Positions 35,827-43,980 of a stretch of DNA of 64,000 nt are shown in pieces. Within the stretch, counting starts at the first letter, position 1. Each line of letters starts with the position of its first letter. Under the pieces are notes generated by a model that did no database searches, was not told the DNA's origin, and worked only from the letters and a program-made list of their open reading frames with translations. Position numbers and translations under genes: made by a program. This stretch comes from Microtetraspora fusca (GTDB lineage Bacteria; Actinomycetota; Actinomycetes; Streptosporangiales; Streptosporangiaceae): NCBI RefSeq assembly GCF_001570365.1, contig NZ_BBYK01000059.1, positions 1 through 64,000 of the forward strand, in the 5' to 3' direction.

Positions 35827-35898
35827 AAGGTCAAGGCTGGCACAGGTACGGGGAGTCGCTACCCTACGTCCAGGCCGTTTGTTGAGGAGTGTTCGATT

Positions 35899-37020
35899 AT
35901 GCGGGTTCTTGAGGCTTTCCGTGCGGCGTACGGCGACGAGCCCACAGGGGTCTGGCACGCGCCGGGGCGGGTCAACCTGATCGGGGAGCACACCGACTAC
36001 AACGACGGCCTCGTGCTGCCCTTCGCCGTCCCGTGGGGCGTGAACGCCGCGGTGAGCCCCCGCGCGGACGGCGTCGTACGCCTCGCGTCGCTCCAGGCGC
36101 CCGGCGAGGAGCAGACGGTCGAGGACCTCGACCGGGCGCGCGGCTGGGCCCGCTACCCGGCGGGCGTCGTGTGGGCGCTGCGCGAGGCGGGCCACCGGGT
36201 CGGCGGCGCGGACATCATGATCGACGGGGACGTGCCCCGAGGAGCCGGGCTCTCGTCGAGCGCCGCGCTGGAGGTCGCCGTCGCGGTCGCCCTCGACGAC
36301 CTGTACGGCCTGGCCCTGCCGAGGATCGAGCTGGCGAAGATCGCGCAGCGGGCCGAGAACGCCTTCGTCGGGATGCCGTGCGGGATCATGGACCAGGCGG
36401 CGTCGGCGCTCGGCGAGGAGGGGCGCGCGCTGTTCCTCGACTGCTGCACACTGGGCAGCCGGACCGTGCCACTCGACCTGGCCGCGAACGGCCTGCGGCT
36501 CCTGATCGTCAACACGGGCGTCCACCACGAACTGGCCGACGGGCAGTACGCGAAGCGCCGCCAGGACTGCGAGAACGCCGCCAAGCGGCTCGGCGTGCCC
36601 GCGCTCAGGGACGTCACCGACCTGGCCGGGGCGCTGGCGCGGCTGAGCGGCGACGAGCGCAGGCGCACCCAGCACGTGGTCACCGAGAACCACCGGGTCG
36701 AGGCGCTGGTCGGCCTGCTGCGGGCGGGCGCCGTACGTGAGATCGGCGCGCTCCTGAACGCCTCGCACCTGTCGCTGCGCGACCAGTTCGAGGTGTCGTG
36801 CCCCGAGCTGGACACGGCCGTCGAGGCGGCGGTCAGAGGCGGCGCGCGCGGGGCCAGGATGACCGGCGGCGGCTTCGGCGGCTCCGCCATCGCGCTCGTC
36901 CCCGAAGAGCGCCTCGCGAGCGTCCGCGACGAGGTGCTGCGGGCCTACCAGGCGCGTGGCTGGGCCGCCCCCACGTTCCTGGAGGCCGTCCCCGCGCCCG
37001 GCGCCCGCCGCCTCCGCTGA
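35899..37020 (+). CDS. galK: Galactokinase
   Basis: This 373-residue GHMP kinase phosphorylates galactose to galactose-1-phosphate for the Leloir pathway. The galactokinase signature GRVNLIGEHTDY lies at 23-34, the ATP-binding GDVPRGAGLSSSAAL at 110-124, the acidic catalytic segment in MPCGIMDQAAS, and the third motif MTGGGFGGSAI near the C terminus. All motifs are intact. galT and galE are not adjacent. It begins 72 bases after the right end of the TnpB element, so its original upstream region may have been displaced. Confidence 0.95.
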   Translation: MRVLEAFRAAYGDEPTGVWHAPGRVNLIGEHTDYNDGLVLPFAVPWGVNAAVSPRADGVVRLASLQAPGEEQTVEDLDRARGWARYPAGVVWALREAGHRVGGADIMIDGDVPRGAGLSSSAALEVAVAVALDDLYGLALPRIELAKIAQRAENAFVGMPCGIMDQAASALGEEGRALFLDCCTLGSRTVPLDLAANGLRLLIVNTGVHHELADGQYAKRRQDCENAAKRLGVPALRDVTDLAGALARLSGDERRRTQHVVTENHRVEALVGLLRAGAVREIGALLNASHLSLRDQFEVSCPELDTAVEAAVRGGARGARMTGGGFGGSAIALVPEERLASVRDEVLRAYQARGWAAPTFLEAVPAPGARRLR

Positions 37021-37158
37021 GGACCCGCCGGGGCCGCGCGGGCGGACCTCACAACGGCCGGAAAACGCGGCGGGCGGGTCACAGCGGCCGAAAGTCCCGG
37101 CGAGCGGTCAGAGCGGTCAGAGCGGCCGGAAGGCAGGCGGTCAGAGCGGCCGGAAGTC
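37021..37158 (-). repeat. Tandem copies of the enoyl-CoA hydratase 3' end
   Basis: On the minus strand TTCCGGCCGCTCTGACCG, which is the coding end Phe-Arg-Pro-Leu plus stop, is present at the gene end and again just beyond. More diverged copies follow, with TTTCGGCCGCTGTGACC and TTTTCCGGCCGTTGTGA. An extra CTCTGACCG lies between. The array fills the gap between galK and the hydratase and repeats a TGA in each unit. Confidence 0.8.
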
Positions 37159-37944
37159 CGGTCGGCGGCGCTCCAGGAAGCTGGCCACGCCCTCGGTGAA
37201 ATCGGGCTGCCCGAACGACTCCCGCATCAGCATGACCGCCCGGTCCCGCGACTCGTCGAGCCCGCGCTCCCAGTCGTCCCACACCTGACGCTTGATGACC
37301 GCCATCGACGCGGGCGAGCTGTGCGCCGCCAGGTCCTCCGCGTACGCCAGGGCCTCGTCGAGCATCCGCTCCCCCGGTACGGCACGGCACGCCAGCCCCA
37401 GCGCGTACGCCTCCGAGCCGGGGAACGTGCGGCCGGAGAGCAGGAGCTCCATCGCCCGGGCCTGCCCGGCGAGCTTGGGCAGGACCCAGGCCAGGCCGTA
37501 CTCGGCGATGAGGCCACGCCGGGAGAACGCGGTGGTCCATTTGGCGTCCTCGGCGGTGAACACGAGGTCGCAGACGAGGGCGTAGACCATGCCGAGCCCG
37601 GCGCAGGCGCCGTTCACCGCGGCGATGACCGGCTTGCGGAGGGTGATCGGAAAAGTGGTGGGCCGGGGGTCGATCTCGAACCCGGGCCCGTCCGGCACCC
37701 CGCCCGCACCGATGGCGGCGAGCGCCTCGAAGTCGGCCCCGGCGCAGAACCCCTTCCCCGCGCCGGTGACCACGACGACCCGTACAGAAGGGTCGCGGTC
37801 GGCCTCTTCAAGGAGGTCGAAATAGCGCCGTCCCAGATCGGGAGTCCAGGCGTTCAACCGTTCCGGCCGGTTGAACGTCAGAATCCGCACGGCGCCACGG
37901 CTTTCGGACAGCACCAGGTCGTGGTTCTCGGACAGCATCGACAT
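37141..37944 (-). CDS. Enoyl-CoA hydratase/isomerase family protein
   Basis: This 267-residue crotonase-fold enzyme has FNRPERLNAWT, the oxyanion-hole region GKGFCAGADF, and AAVNGACAGLGMVYALVCDLVF, then SRRGLIAEYGLAWVLPKLAGQARAMELLLSGRTFPGSEAYALGL. One of the two usual catalytic glutamates appears in AEYGLAW; the upstream glutamate position is not obvious, so isomerase or other crotonase chemistry is possible. It follows a tRNA by about 130 bases but is unrelated to it. Confidence 0.9.
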   Translation of the reverse strand: MSMLSENHDLVLSESRGAVRILTFNRPERLNAWTPDLGRRYFDLLEEADRDPSVRVVVVTGAGKGFCAGADFEALAAIGAGGVPDGPGFEIDPRPTTFPITLRKPVIAAVNGACAGLGMVYALVCDLVFTAEDAKWTTAFSRRGLIAEYGLAWVLPKLAGQARAMELLLSGRTFPGSEAYALGLACRAVPGERMLDEALAYAEDLAAHSSPASMAVIKRQVWDDWERGLDESRDRAVMLMRESFGQPDFTEGVASFLERRRPDFRPL

Positions 37945-38034
37945 GTCGACCTCCCTGCGCAGAACTATGTTCTACACCAGTGTGGGGCGGTCGATCGACC
38001 TCCGGGACGCCGGATCAGGCCGGAAAACGCCGCG

Positions 38035-38064
38035 AGGCCGGGTGATCTTTCGATCACCCGGCCT
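38035..38064 (-). terminator. Terminator of tRNA-Asn
   Basis: A perfect 13-base stem AGGCCGGGTGATC/GATCACCCGGCCT with the loop TTTC (plus-strand sense) lies 10 bases past the tRNA 3' end on the minus strand. A short run of T follows in the minus direction after a G/C-rich stretch. Its position and strength make it the terminator of the tRNA transcript. Confidence 0.82.
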
Positions 38065-38074
38065 CGGCCGATGG

Positions 38075-38147
38075 CTCCCGCGATAGGACTCGAACCTATA
38101 ACCTGCCGGTTAACAGCCGGCTGCTCTGCCGATTGAGCTACACGGGA
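38075..38147 (-). tRNA. tRNA-Asn (anticodon GTT)
   Basis: The minus-strand sequence folds as a full cloverleaf of 73 bases. The acceptor arm TCCCGTG pairs with CGCGGGA with one G-U pair. The anticodon arm CCGGC-TGTTAAC-CGG-type loop holds GTT, and the T-arm has GGTTCGAGTCC. The discriminator base is G at 38075; CCA is not encoded. The gene stands alone between the hydratase and YtxH-like genes. Confidence 0.95.
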
Positions 38148-38201
38148 TTGCAGCTTTGCTCCGCCTTTCGGGCCTTGCGGCTTTCCTTGCGGCGCGGAAC
38201 T

Positions 38202-38231
38202 AGATTAGCGCACTCCGAGGGGTTCTTGTCA
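38202..38231 (-). promoter_or_regulatory. Candidate tRNA-Asn promoter
   Basis: On the minus strand TGACAA (38231-38226) and TAATCT (38207-38202) are separated by 18 bases, close to a sigma-70 type -35/-10 pair. The -10 lies about 55 bases upstream of the mature tRNA 5' end. It is the best A/T-rich candidate in the gap. Confidence 0.5.
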
Positions 38232-38303
38232 CATCGGTTGCGCTTGGATAGAGCGTGGCCTCCAGGGTAGGAGGCCGGAGACATTTGAGTGGGGAGGTGG
38301 AAG

Positions 38304-38618
38304 ATGCGCTACAAGGCGATGTTCGCCGCCGGACTGGCCATCGGTTACGTCCTTGGCACTCGGGCCGGGCGGGAGCGATACGAGGAGATCAAGCGCCTGG
38401 CACAGCGGGTGGCGGACAGCCCGACAATCCAGGAGGCGGCGGGTCTGGTGGGCGCCCAGGCGGCCCGGGTCGCGGACAGGGCCAAGAGCGTGATGGGCGA
38501 CAAGTTCGGCGGCAAGGTCCCGTTCATGCGCAGGCCCGAGCACGAGCACGAGACCAAGGAGTGGACGGCGGAGCGAGTGCCCAGCGCGGCCGGTTGGCCC
38601 GACCCCGGAACGACCTGA
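38304..38618 (+). CDS. YtxH-like small protein
   Basis: This 104-residue protein starts MRYKAMFAAGLAIGYVLGTRAGRERYEEIKRLAQRVADS, the hallmark of the YtxH-like actinomycete family: one short membrane helix with the Gly-x-Leu-Gly-Thr-Arg-Ala-Gly-Arg-Glu-Arg-Tyr motif, then a helical tail. The ATG at 38304 has GGGGAGG six bases upstream. Its function is unknown; related proteins are widespread and single-copy. Confidence 0.85.
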   Translation: MRYKAMFAAGLAIGYVLGTRAGRERYEEIKRLAQRVADSPTIQEAAGLVGAQAARVADRAKSVMGDKFGGKVPFMRRPEHEHETKEWTAERVPSAAGWPDPGTT

Positions 38619-38674
38619 CCCGGCCGTCCCGTCCGCGTGTCGCGCGCCGGCAGTTCTCCCCAACCGCCGGCGCC

Positions 38675-39235
38675 TCAGACGCCGAGGCTGCGGCGCACCT
38701 CCTCGAGCGCCTGCTCGGCGAGGGCACGCAGTCCCGGGTCGCTCGCGTCGAGGCCGGGATCGAAGACGAAGTCCCAGCGCGGCTGATCGGAGCCGGGCAC
38801 CCGCCGGGCGACCAGCCGCACTCCCCCTCGCGCGTCGAGCGACACGTGCCTGCTCGCCACGATCGACGAGGTGACCCGCTCGCGGATCGTCTCCGGCAGC
38901 AGGCCGGGTTCGGGCAGCGCCACCGCGTGGATCTCGCCGTCCGTCATGACGACGGTGAGGCCGTTCTCGTCCCATGTGGCCTTGTCCACCAGATGCCAGG
39001 GCAGCCGCTGACCGCCGGGCAGGTGCAGCGCCAGCGTCGTCGCGACCGCGTATCCCCCGCCGTCCCCCGCGTCGCCCTCCGGGGCGCGCGCGTGGCTCAG
39101 CAGTCGCTCACCCGGTTCGAGATCCAGGGCCGTACGCACCTCTGAGGGCAGGCGTGCGCCCCGGAGGGCCCCGGCGAGACCGGAGAGCGCGCGGGAGAAC
39201 GAGGATCCAGCCAAGGGGCACCGCCAGACATACAC
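38675..39235 (-). CDS. Conserved hypothetical protein
   Basis: This is a soluble-looking protein of about 186 residues without signal peptide or membrane helix. It has a strand-rich middle (YAVATTLALHLPG, TWDENGLTVVMTDGEIHAVALPEP) and a C-terminal helix ALRALAEQALEEVRRSLGV. It resembles actinomycete conserved proteins of unknown role, but no family is named with confidence. The GTG at 39235 is used; a TTG at 39214 would also fit and removes seven residues. It faces away from the YtxH-like gene and lies 21 bases after the glycoside hydrolase gene. Confidence 0.7.
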   Translation of the reverse strand: MYVWRCPLAGSSFSRALSGLAGALRGARLPSEVRTALDLEPGERLLSHARAPEGDAGDGGGYAVATTLALHLPGGQRLPWHLVDKATWDENGLTVVMTDGEIHAVALPEPGLLPETIRERVTSSIVASRHVSLDARGGVRLVARRVPGSDQPRWDFVFDPGLDASDPGLRALAEQALEEVRRSLGV

Positions 39236-39256
39236 GACGATCGGTACAGCGGCAGG

Positions 39257-40501
39257 CTATCTCCCGAGCAGATCGAGGGTGAGCGCGGCCGACCAGGAGA
39301 AGTCCCGGCACCCGTGCCCCGTGCCGTCGAAGGGGTCGAAGCACTCGCGGAACCCGCCCTGCCGGACCAGCCGCAGCGTGCTCGCGACGAGGATCTCGCT
39401 CAGCCGGTCCAGGCCGTGCGTGGCGGCCGCCCGGGAGAGCAGCCAGTTCGTGCTGATCCAGGACGGGCCGCGCCAGTACTGGCCACGGTCGAACTCGGGT
39501 GCCCTGATGTCGCAGCTCGGCACGGGATATCCGGTCGCGCCCATGAACCTGGTCGACTCCAGGAGTGAGGTCAGCGCCTCGACGACGTGCCGGGGCAGCC
39601 CGGGGTCGAGCATGGGACCGAAGCCCCCGATGGTGCAGACCGGGACCAGCCGCCCGGTGCGGACGTCCCGGGCGTAGAAGGCGTCGTCCCACAGCCGGTC
39701 GAGCAGCGCGACCCTGATCCGCGCGGCGGCCTCCAGGAAGGGCTCGGGGTCGGCGCCGACGACCTCGGACGCCAGCCGGGCCATCGCGTCGCAGGAGAGC
39801 AGCCAGACGCCGTTGAACAGCGGGTCCTCGACCGCGAACGGGTGCTCGTCCCGGTAGTAGGACGACGCGTAGCCGTGGTCCCGGCAGAGCACCGCGAGCC
39901 GGAAGTACCGGTCGTGGTAGCCGTCCCCGCACCGGCCCGCCTCCGACGTCGCCAGCGGCTCGTCCCAGGCGGGACTGTCGTCCATGCCGGACTCCCAGGG
40001 GTGGACGATCGCGGCCAGCCCCGCGCCTCCGACGTCCCTGGTCTCCAGGTACGCCTGCTGGGCCACGAGGGACGGCCAGGCCAGCCGGACGAACCGGGCG
40101 GCGAGCTCACGGTCGGCCGCCTGCTGCCAGACCCGCCAGACGGCGTACGCGTGCAGGGGTGGCTGGGTGAGGCCCGAGGTCTGCGTGCCGCCTGGGGCGT
40201 CCGGGGCCTCCGCCGAGCGCCACATGGACGGCCCGGGAAAGTAGCCGCCGGCGTGGTGGAAGACGATGTGCGGGACCATCCCGGTACGCCACTGGCCGGC
40301 GAGCAGCGAGAGCAGCTCCTGCCCGGCCCGCGCGGTGTCGTGCCGGGCGAGGCCGATCGCCACGAACGCCGAGTCCAGGCTCCATTGGTGGGGATAGACG
40401 CCGGGCGCGGGCATGGTGGAGACGCCTGTCCAGTTCGCGTCGAGGACGGCCAGGGCGGCCCGCCCGAGCGCGGCGTCGTCAACAGCGGGACGCCCCTCCA
40501 T
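39257..40501 (-). CDS. GH63/MGH1-type glycoside hydrolase
   Basis: This 414-residue (alpha/alpha)6-barrel protein resembles MGH1/GH63 mannosylglycerate- and glucosylglycerate-type hydrolases. Key segments are YPHQWSLDSAFVAIGLA, IVHPWESGMDDSPAWDEP with the likely catalytic aspartate, and the late GRGQYWRGPSWISTNWLL-like block QYWRGPSWISTNWLL. There is no signal peptide, so it is cytoplasmic and could act on compatible solutes or on small glucosides. The exact substrate is not certain. It precedes no operon partner except the hypothetical gene 21 bases downstream. Confidence 0.85.
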   Translation of the reverse strand: MEGRPAVDDAALGRAALAVLDANWTGVSTMPAPGVYPHQWSLDSAFVAIGLARHDTARAGQELLSLLAGQWRTGMVPHIVFHHAGGYFPGPSMWRSAEAPDAPGGTQTSGLTQPPLHAYAVWRVWQQAADRELAARFVRLAWPSLVAQQAYLETRDVGGAGLAAIVHPWESGMDDSPAWDEPLATSEAGRCGDGYHDRYFRLAVLCRDHGYASSYYRDEHPFAVEDPLFNGVWLLSCDAMARLASEVVGADPEPFLEAAARIRVALLDRLWDDAFYARDVRTGRLVPVCTIGGFGPMLDPGLPRHVVEALTSLLESTRFMGATGYPVPSCDIRAPEFDRGQYWRGPSWISTNWLLSRAAATHGLDRLSEILVASTLRLVRQGGFRECFDPFDGTGHGCRDFSWSAALTLDLLGR

Positions 40502-40559
40502 CGGTCCAGATTAATCCCATGAAGCCGAGAAATCACTGGATATGGTGCGGCCGGATTCG

Positions 40560-42023
40560 TCAGCCGCTCACATGAGCCACGGCCGGCGGCCGGGCGGCCG
40601 CCGGGCTCCGCACCCCTCCCCCGGTCCGGCCGAGCGCCACGAGGGCGAGCGCCAGGCAGAGAAGCGGGACGGCTGGCAGCCAATACCTGCTGTCGTACGC
40701 CGCCACGACGACCGGAGCGACGACGAGGGCGAGCCCGGCGGCCAGCGGAAGTGCCGCGGGCACGGCCGCCGCCCTGCGCGCCCGCACCGCCACCGCGGCC
40801 CCGTACGCGACCATGGCGGCCACGACGAGCACGCCGAAGACCGTCCCCGGCAGGAAGACATAGGTCTGGTAGGCGCGCACCAGCGGGGCCGCCGGATCGG
40901 TGAACCGGGTGGCCGCCCTCCCGCGCTCGTAGGCCCACAGATCCTCGTGAATGCTGCCGCCGGGGATCCGGACATCGTCCGGCAGGGGCCGGGTGACGTT
41001 GGGGAACGCGTAGCGGTTGTAGGCGATCGGGACGGTGCCGGGGCTCGGGCCTCTGCGCCAGCCCGTCGTCCGGCCGAGATCGACGGCGACGAGCCCGAGA
41101 TAGTCCAGCGGCTGCGCGGCGACGGCGCGCCGCGCGAACCTCCCCGCCAGATCGTCGATCCCGGGCTGGAACAGGTCCTCGCGGGTGACCACCGGACGGC
41201 CCGGGACCTTCCGCAGCGGCGACCAGTCCGACCAGATGTAATGCGGCGAGCCTCGGCGGCTGCCGAGGGGCTGCTCCGGGCACAGCACCGCCTCGTCCGC
41301 CGGCGGCCTGATCCGCGCGCAGTCCGCGAACGGCATCGTCCGGGCCCAGAGCCACACCCCGCTGCCCCCGTTGAGCCCCGGCGAGCCGTGCCACGACGCG
41401 TACCACGCGGCGTAGCCGCCGAGCGGGACGGCCAGGGCGACCGCGGCCACAAGGAGGGCCCGGCGGCCCGAACGGGTGAGCAGCAGATGACCGGCGAGCA
41501 GGGGAAGCAGCATGAGGCCGATCGAGCGGGTGAGCGTCGCCGCCGCGAGGAGCGCCGCGGCCGCCGCCGCGCGGCCCGGGGAGACGCGCGGCGACCAGAG
41601 GACGACCGTCACCGACGCCGTCACCAGGAACGCGAAGAGGACGTCGCTGAGAACGGCGTGCTCGAAGAAGATCTGGTACGCGTCGAACAGGACGGGCGCG
41701 GCCGCGAGCACGGCCCACACCGGCCGCGCCCCGCTCAGCCTCCGGCGGAGCAGCGCGTAGACCATGGCCCCGGTGGCCAGCCCCATCAGATGCTGGACGG
41801 CGACGACGGCGCCGAAACTGTGCAGCGGCCGCATCAGCCAAAGCAGCAGCGAATAGCCGCTCGGGCGCACGGGATAGGGCTGCATCCGCTCGGCGACCCC
41901 GACATATTCGAAGGAGTCGTCGAACCAGACGGCCGGCGAGAAAGCGACCATCGCGAGCACGCGTAATGCCAGCGCGAGGACGAAGAGCACGACGAAAAGC
42001 CGATGGCGCAGCAATGACCGCAT
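40560..42023 (-). CDS. Polytopic membrane glycosyltransferase-like protein (GT-C)
   Basis: This protein of about 487 residues has ten or more membrane spans. The first luminal loop has an acidic pair FDDSFEYVGVAERM followed by YPVRPSGYSLLLWLMRPL, as in GT-C enzymes that use polyprenyl-phosphate sugars. The long C-terminal loop and last helices (YDSRYWLPAVPLLCLALAL) also match. It may glycosylate a cell-wall polymer, lipid or protein; that is inference from fold. The ATG at 42023 is chosen; a TTG 16 codons upstream is an alternative. Confidence 0.8.
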   Translation of the reverse strand: MRSLLRHRLFVVLFVLALALRVLAMVAFSPAVWFDDSFEYVGVAERMQPYPVRPSGYSLLLWLMRPLHSFGAVVAVQHLMGLATGAMVYALLRRRLSGARPVWAVLAAAPVLFDAYQIFFEHAVLSDVLFAFLVTASVTVVLWSPRVSPGRAAAAAALLAAATLTRSIGLMLLPLLAGHLLLTRSGRRALLVAAVALAVPLGGYAAWYASWHGSPGLNGGSGVWLWARTMPFADCARIRPPADEAVLCPEQPLGSRRGSPHYIWSDWSPLRKVPGRPVVTREDLFQPGIDDLAGRFARRAVAAQPLDYLGLVAVDLGRTTGWRRGPSPGTVPIAYNRYAFPNVTRPLPDDVRIPGGSIHEDLWAYERGRAATRFTDPAAPLVRAYQTYVFLPGTVFGVLVVAAMVAYGAAVAVRARRAAAVPAALPLAAGLALVVAPVVVAAYDSRYWLPAVPLLCLALALVALGRTGGGVRSPAAARPPAVAHVSG

Positions 42024-42071
42024 CCGCGGAACGTTCCTTCCCCCAGCGTCCACGGCCCGGCCGTTCGGCAA

Positions 42072-42698
42072 TGCCGACGGTCCCCCCGAACCGTTTCCTC
42101 AGCCACGACGGCGGCGCGCCCGGCCCCACGGGTCCGCGCCCCCTGGCGATGCCCTGAGTGGCGGCGAAGGCCGTGGCCGATCCTTCGCCGCCACCCCGGA
42201 AGGGGGCAGGTCACACCGCCGGAACCGGTGCCCGCCAAGAAGCCCGGAAGCGGCATGGAATGCCCCCTGCATCAAGCATGAGGGATATTAACCGACTTTC
42301 TTGACACATATCCACACCGGATTGATGAGCTATATAACTCCCACAAGGCGAATGCGACATTTGATGCTGAATGTCGGTATAGTCCGTATCGCGGATGCGC
42401 CGTCCACAAGCCGGACATCCGGCGTCCGCCTGCCGGGATTCGACACGGGGCCGCAGGAACTCAACGCCGAAACACTCGGCATTCGGGGATCCGACCTCGC
42501 ATATGGGCGCGAGGCCGTTGACGACCGGAAAGCGGGGCGCCGGCCACAGCCGCTCGGCCTTCTCTTCGGGGCGGGCCGGTCTCCCGACGTGCCGGAGACC
42601 GGCCCCGCATGCGACTCATCGAGCCGGACAACGGATCCGGCTGCCGGACGGCCGGGGGTCAGGCCGGCGGCCCCGGTCCGAGGTGCGCCCGTACGACG
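42072..42698. other. 627-bp intergenic region with an A/T-rich island
   Basis: No supported gene is seen. Positions 42280-42400 are markedly A/T-rich for this genome, with TTGACA at 42301 and TATAAC at 42333 that are too far apart (26 bases) to form a normal promoter pair. The left part is the promoter side of the glycosyltransferase-like gene and contains a GCCGGAACCGG-type repeat. The right end, just after the sigma-factor stop, has a weak CCGGGG...CCCCGG dyad that could end its transcript. Confidence 0.5.
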
Positions 42699-43847
42699 CT
42701 ATTCGAGGTAGTCGCGGAGCATCTGGGCCCGGGTCGGGTGGCGCAGCTTGGCCAGCGTCTTGGACTCGATCTGGCGGATCCGCTCGCGGGTCACGCCGAA
42801 CTCGCGGCCGACCTCCTCCAGTGTGCGGGGGTGGCCGTCGGACAGCCCGAACCGGAGCTGGATGATCCGCTGCTCGCGCTCGGAGAGAGTCGCGAGGATG
42901 CCGTCGAGCTGGTCCTGCAACATGATGAACGCGGCGGCCTCGATCGGCACCACCGCGTCCCCGTCCTCGATGAAGTCGCCGAGGTCGGAGTCCTCCTCAC
43001 CGATGGGCGACTGCAGCGACACCGGCTCCTGCGCGATCCGCTGGATCTCCACCACCCGGTCGATCGGCAGGTCCATCTCGGCCGCGATCTCCTCGGGCGC
43101 CGGCTCGCGGCCCAGGTCCTGGTGGAGCTGCCGCTGCACCCGGACCAATTTGTTGATCGTCTCGACCATGTGGACCGGAATTCTGATCGTCCTGGCCTGG
43201 TCCGCGATGGCCCGGGTGATCGCCTGGCGAATCCACCACGTGGCGTAGGTCGAGAACTTGTACCCCTTGGTGTAATCGAATTTCTCGACCGCGCGGATCA
43301 GCCCGAGATTGCCTTCCTGGATGAGGTCGAGAAAGAGCATTCCACGACCGACATAACGCTTGGCGATCGAGACCACGAGCCGCAGGTTCGCCTCGATCAG
43401 GCGCTGCTTGGCGCGCACGCCCTCCCAGACCAGATCCTCGAGATCGAAGCGGCCGAGCCGCACCGCCGAGTTGTCGCACAGCTTGTCCTCGGCGAACAGG
43501 CCGGCCTCGATCGCCTTGGCGAGTTCGACCTCCTCCTCGGCCGTCAACAGCGGAACCCGGCCGATCTCCCGCAGGTAGATGCGGACAAGATCGCTGGTCG
43601 GAGCACGCCGGCCGTCGTCTTCCTCTCCCCTGCTCGGTTCGTCGTCACCCTGGGGTTCGAGGACCTCGACCCCGTTCTCAGCGAGCATCCGCACGACGCG
43701 CTCCAGGGCGTCGGACGGAAGCTCGGACCTGTCGAGCGCGGCGGCCACGTCGTCGACCGTGACGCTGCCGCGTTCCCTTCCCTTCGCGACAAGGTCCGCC
43801 ACCTGGTCTACCGATGGCGGCCCACTTGGTAGCACCGATGCACCCAC
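42699..43847 (-). CDS. rpoD: Primary-type RNA polymerase sigma factor (RpoD/SigA-like)
   Basis: This 382-residue sigma-70 has a short region 1.1-like leader (residues 11-65), region 1.2 [26 protein letters not shown], region 2 with [61 protein letters not shown], region 3 and region 4.2 [31 protein letters not shown]. All core-binding and -10/-35 recognition segments are intact. It lies just downstream of dnaG, as in the classic macromolecular synthesis locus. Whether it is the principal or an alternative HrdB-like factor cannot be told; the region 1.1 is short. Confidence 0.92.
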   Translation of the reverse strand: MGASVLPSGPPSVDQVADLVAKGRERGSVTVDDVAAALDRSELPSDALERVVRMLAENGVEVLEPQGDDEPSRGEEDDGRRAPTSDLVRIYLREIGRVPLLTAEEEVELAKAIEAGLFAEDKLCDNSAVRLGRFDLEDLVWEGVRAKQRLIEANLRLVVSIAKRYVGRGMLFLDLIQEGNLGLIRAVEKFDYTKGYKFSTYATWWIRQAITRAIADQARTIRIPVHMVETINKLVRVQRQLHQDLGREPAPEEIAAEMDLPIDRVVEIQRIAQEPVSLQSPIGEEDSDLGDFIEDGDAVVPIEAAAFIMLQDQLDGILATLSEREQRIIQLRFGLSDGHPRTLEEVGREFGVTRERIRQIESKTLAKLRHPTRAQMLRDYLE

Positions 43848-43892
43848 GCATCACAGTCTGCGGTATGAGCACCACAAAGCGGCAGGCCTATT

Positions 43893-43921
43893 TTTGTCAC
43901 CCAAGGTAAGGCAGAAGTCAA
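43893..43921 (-). promoter_or_regulatory. Candidate promoter of the sigma factor gene
   Basis: On the minus strand TTGACT (43921-43916) is followed 17 bases later by GACAAA (43898-43893), a fair -35 with a weak -10, in the A/T-richer gap between dnaG and the sigma-factor gene. The start codon is about 45 bases downstream. A separate promoter inside a dnaG-sigma locus would be usual. Confidence 0.35.
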
Positions 43922-43980
43922 TACCCGATCGCAATCTAAATCGGCGTTTGCCGCTTGTTGAGATTGGAAAGGAAAGTAAT

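Noticed and set aside
42301-42338. TTGACA...TATAAC as a sigma-70 promoter
   Set aside because: The spacing of 26 bases is far outside the usual 16-19.
42301-42711. Possible small gene in the gap before the sigma factor
   Set aside because: The ATG frame has no ribosome site, odd composition after residue 40, and ends inside the convergent sigma-factor gene.
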